A stretch of 35,590 nucleotides of DNA from positions 123,657 through 159,246 of the forward strand of contig JAHDWJ010000010.1 in assembly GCA_023384415.1 (NCBI GenBank), given 5' to 3'. Made by a program: the position numbers and the translations under genes. Positions 34,158 through 35,590 of this stretch are shown piece after piece (position 1 is the stretch's first letter; each line of letters opens with the position of its first letter). The notes under the pieces are model-generated. The model saw nothing but the letters and a program-made list of their open reading frames with translations. It was not told the origin of the DNA and made no database searches. This DNA comes from Anaerolineae bacterium. Its GTDB lineage: Bacteria > Chloroflexota > Anaerolineae > Promineifilales > Promineifilaceae.

Positions 34158-35465
34158 ATGAACCACTCTAATATTCCCAAACCACTCCCTTTCGCCGATG
34201 GGTCAACCGGCCTGAAAGTGCTGCGCTCTCTGGCTCAGGCCCGCTCTCCTCTGGCGGCCCTCCAGACGATGCACCAGACCATGGGGGATGTTTTCCAAAT
34301 TACCCTGCCCCAATTTAACCCGGCGGTTCTGGTTGGCCCGGAAAATAACCGGCATGTTTTGGTGAGCGGCCGCGCTGATTTTCTCTGGCGCACGGAAACA
34401 GACCCCGTGACCCGGCTGCTGCGGCACGGCCTTCTGGTCGAAGACGGGACCGAACATGACCGACTGCGGCGAGTGATGGAGCCGCCGTTGTACCGCCGCG
34501 AACTGCTGGGCCATGTGGAAAAGTTTTGGCAGCACACCGACAGGGTGACAGCTACCTGGCGCGGCCGCGCTGATATGCTGGTGGAAATGCGGAAACTGGC
34601 CCTGCTCATCCTCATGGATACCCTGTTTGGGGTAGATTTTCAACCTGATCTAGATCGAATGTGGCGGCCTATTCTCAAGGCGATTCAATATATTAGCCCC
34701 GGTTTGTGGATTCTCTGGCCTAAACTGCCCCGTTTCGGCTACCATCATCCTCTGGCTCAATTGGATGCTTACCTGTATGATTTAATCGCCCGGCGGCGGG
34801 TGGCTGGTGGTTCAGGTGATGATTTATTAGGACGGCTCGCGGCCGCGCCTGGTTTTGATGATCATCTCATTCGTGATCAACTGCTGACCATGCTCATTGC
34901 CGGGCATGATACCAGCACCGCTTTACTGGCCTGGGTTTTGGTTTTATTGGGGCAGCACCCGGCTATATTGGCCCAGGTACAGGCTGAAGTTGATAAGGTG
35001 CTAGGAACGCGGCCGCCGACGGCTGACCATTTGGCTGAATTACCGTTGTTAGATCAAATTATCAAAGAAACCTTACGCCTTTATCCCCCCATTCACCTGG
35101 GAAACCGCAAAGCTAAAGAGGAACTCAATGTGGGAGGATATCGTATCCCCCAAAATACACGGGTCATGCTTTCCATCTACCTCTCCCACCGCCACCCGGC
35201 TCATTGGACAGCCCCGGATCGCTTTTGCCCTCATCGGTTTGACCGGGAAACAGGTGACAAACCACCCCCCTTGACCTATATTCCCTTTGGGGGCGGGCCG
35301 CGTAACTGTATTGGGGCCGCCTTTGCCCAGGTAGAGGCAAAAATTGTTCTAGCTCGACTGTTGCAAACCCACCGCTTCACCCTGGAAAAGCAGCGGATTA
35401 CGGCCCATATGGGGGCAACCCTGGAGCCGCACCCTGGGGTATGGATGGGGGTAGAGCGGCGGTGA
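34158..35465 (+). CDS. Cytochrome P450
   Basis: A 435-residue soluble bacterial P450. The I-helix oxygen-binding motif is MLIAGHDTSTALLAW (AGxDT), the K-helix ExxR reads KETLRLYPP, the PERF-like region is DRFCPHRFD and the heme loop FGGGPRNCIG places the thiolate at Cys384. There is no membrane anchor at the start. I chose ATG 34158 (MNHSNIPKPLPF); the frame is open from 34089 through the repeat. No ferredoxin or reductase gene is visible in the window, so the redox partner and substrate are unknown. The sequence style (LLVEDGTEHDRLRRVMEPPL) resembles CYP110-like fatty acid/terpenoid P450s, but I would not name a subfamily. Confidence 0.93.
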   Translation: MNHSNIPKPLPFADGSTGLKVLRSLAQARSPLAALQTMHQTMGDVFQITLPQFNPAVLVGPENNRHVLVSGRADFLWRTETDPVTRLLRHGLLVEDGTEHDRLRRVMEPPLYRRELLGHVEKFWQHTDRVTATWRGRADMLVEMRKLALLILMDTLFGVDFQPDLDRMWRPILKAIQYISPGLWILWPKLPRFGYHHPLAQLDAYLYDLIARRRVAGGSGDDLLGRLAAAPGFDDHLIRDQLLTMLIAGHDTSTALLAWVLVLLGQHPAILAQVQAEVDKVLGTRPPTADHLAELPLLDQIIKETLRLYPPIHLGNRKAKEELNVGGYRIPQNTRVMLSIYLSHRHPAHWTAPDRFCPHRFDRETGDKPPPLTYIPFGGGPRNCIGAAFAQVEAKIVLARLLQTHRFTLEKQRITAHMGATLEPHPGVWMGVERR

Positions 35466-35480
35466 GCGGTGGGCGGCAAG

Positions 35481-35590
35481 AATCGCTCGGCAATCATCGC
35501 CCGGGGGTCATCGCTCGGCAATCATCGCCCGGGGGTCATCGCCCGGGGGTCATCGCCCGGGGGTCATCGCCCGGGGGTCATCGCCCGGGG
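35481..35590. repeat. 14-bp tandem repeat array, cut by the window edge
   Basis: The unit TCATCGCCCGGGGG repeats directly to the end of the window, with variant units TCGCTCGGCAA at the left. About six full or partial units of the main form are visible, starting 15 bp after the P450 stop. Each CCCGGG is palindromic. No open frame of interest crosses it. Confidence 0.85.

Noticed and set aside
2337..35016. GCGGCCGC as NotI linker or assembly artefact.
   Set aside because: The copies lie in frame inside conserved genes in all codon phases with differing flanks, which linkers would not give.
35481..35590. CRISPR array.
   Set aside because: The 14-bp units are directly adjacent with no unique spacers, and there are no cas genes.
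1..35590. tRNA or rRNA genes.
   Set aside because: No CCA-ended cloverleaf, GTTCGANTC-type arm or rRNA signature was found on either strand by eye.

Overview
The window looks like a piece of a moderately GC-rich bacterial chromosome. The gene families, the T-box-controlled trp genes and the dense, decayed intergenic repeats suggest an environmental Chloroflexota (Anaerolineae-like) bacterium. That placement is inference; no rRNA or other decisive marker is present. Nearly all genes are ordinary housekeeping or catabolic genes, and the unusual content lies in the DNA-level signals around and within them.

Layout. (1) 124-4009, minus strand: a tryptophan operon trpE-trpS-trpG behind a sigma70-type promoter and a long T-box riboswitch. 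The specifier codon reads UGG (Trp), so synthesis and charging of tryptophan share one tRNA sensor. (2) 4131-5966, minus: a divergent HtpG/Hsp90. (3) 6032-20339, minus: a glycerol/dihydroxyacetone (DHA) locus, in transcription order dhaR-type regulator, glpF, dhaK, dhaL, glpK, glpA, glpB, glpC and a DhaM-HPr-Enzyme I fusion. Glycerol enters through GlpF, is phosphorylated by GlpK and oxidised by GlpABC; DHA is phosphorylated by DhaKL with PEP-derived phosphate delivered by the fusion. A two-gene cassette of toxin-antitoxin type (9942-10660, plus strand) sits between glpB and glpC. (4) 20520-25218, plus: secD, secF, a lipoprotein gene and trpA, then a broken membrane-protein gene (25215-25729). 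(5) 25761-27708, plus: a phosphoesterase and a stand-alone GyrA-type C-terminal beta-pinwheel protein. (6) 28114-35465, plus: a single-domain glycogen-binding (CBM48-like) protein, a glycogen debranching enzyme, a SUI1/eIF1-like protein, an S41 peptidase lipoprotein, a DUF6504-like protein, rpe and a cytochrome P450. The window ends inside a 14-bp tandem repeat.

The strongest non-gene signal is the octamer GCGGCCGC. I counted 72 copies by hand, where about one would be expected by chance. All lie inside coding sequences, on all three codon phases, and none is in the intergenic DNA, the toxin-antitoxin-like cassette or the broken gene. This resembles the HIP1 palindrome (GCGATCGC) of cyanobacteria but with a different sequence. 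The second notable signal is a ~101-bp MITE-like element with 13-14 bp terminal inverted repeats, present twice in opposite orientation inside copies of a larger repeat, with an apparently empty copy of that repeat elsewhere in the window.
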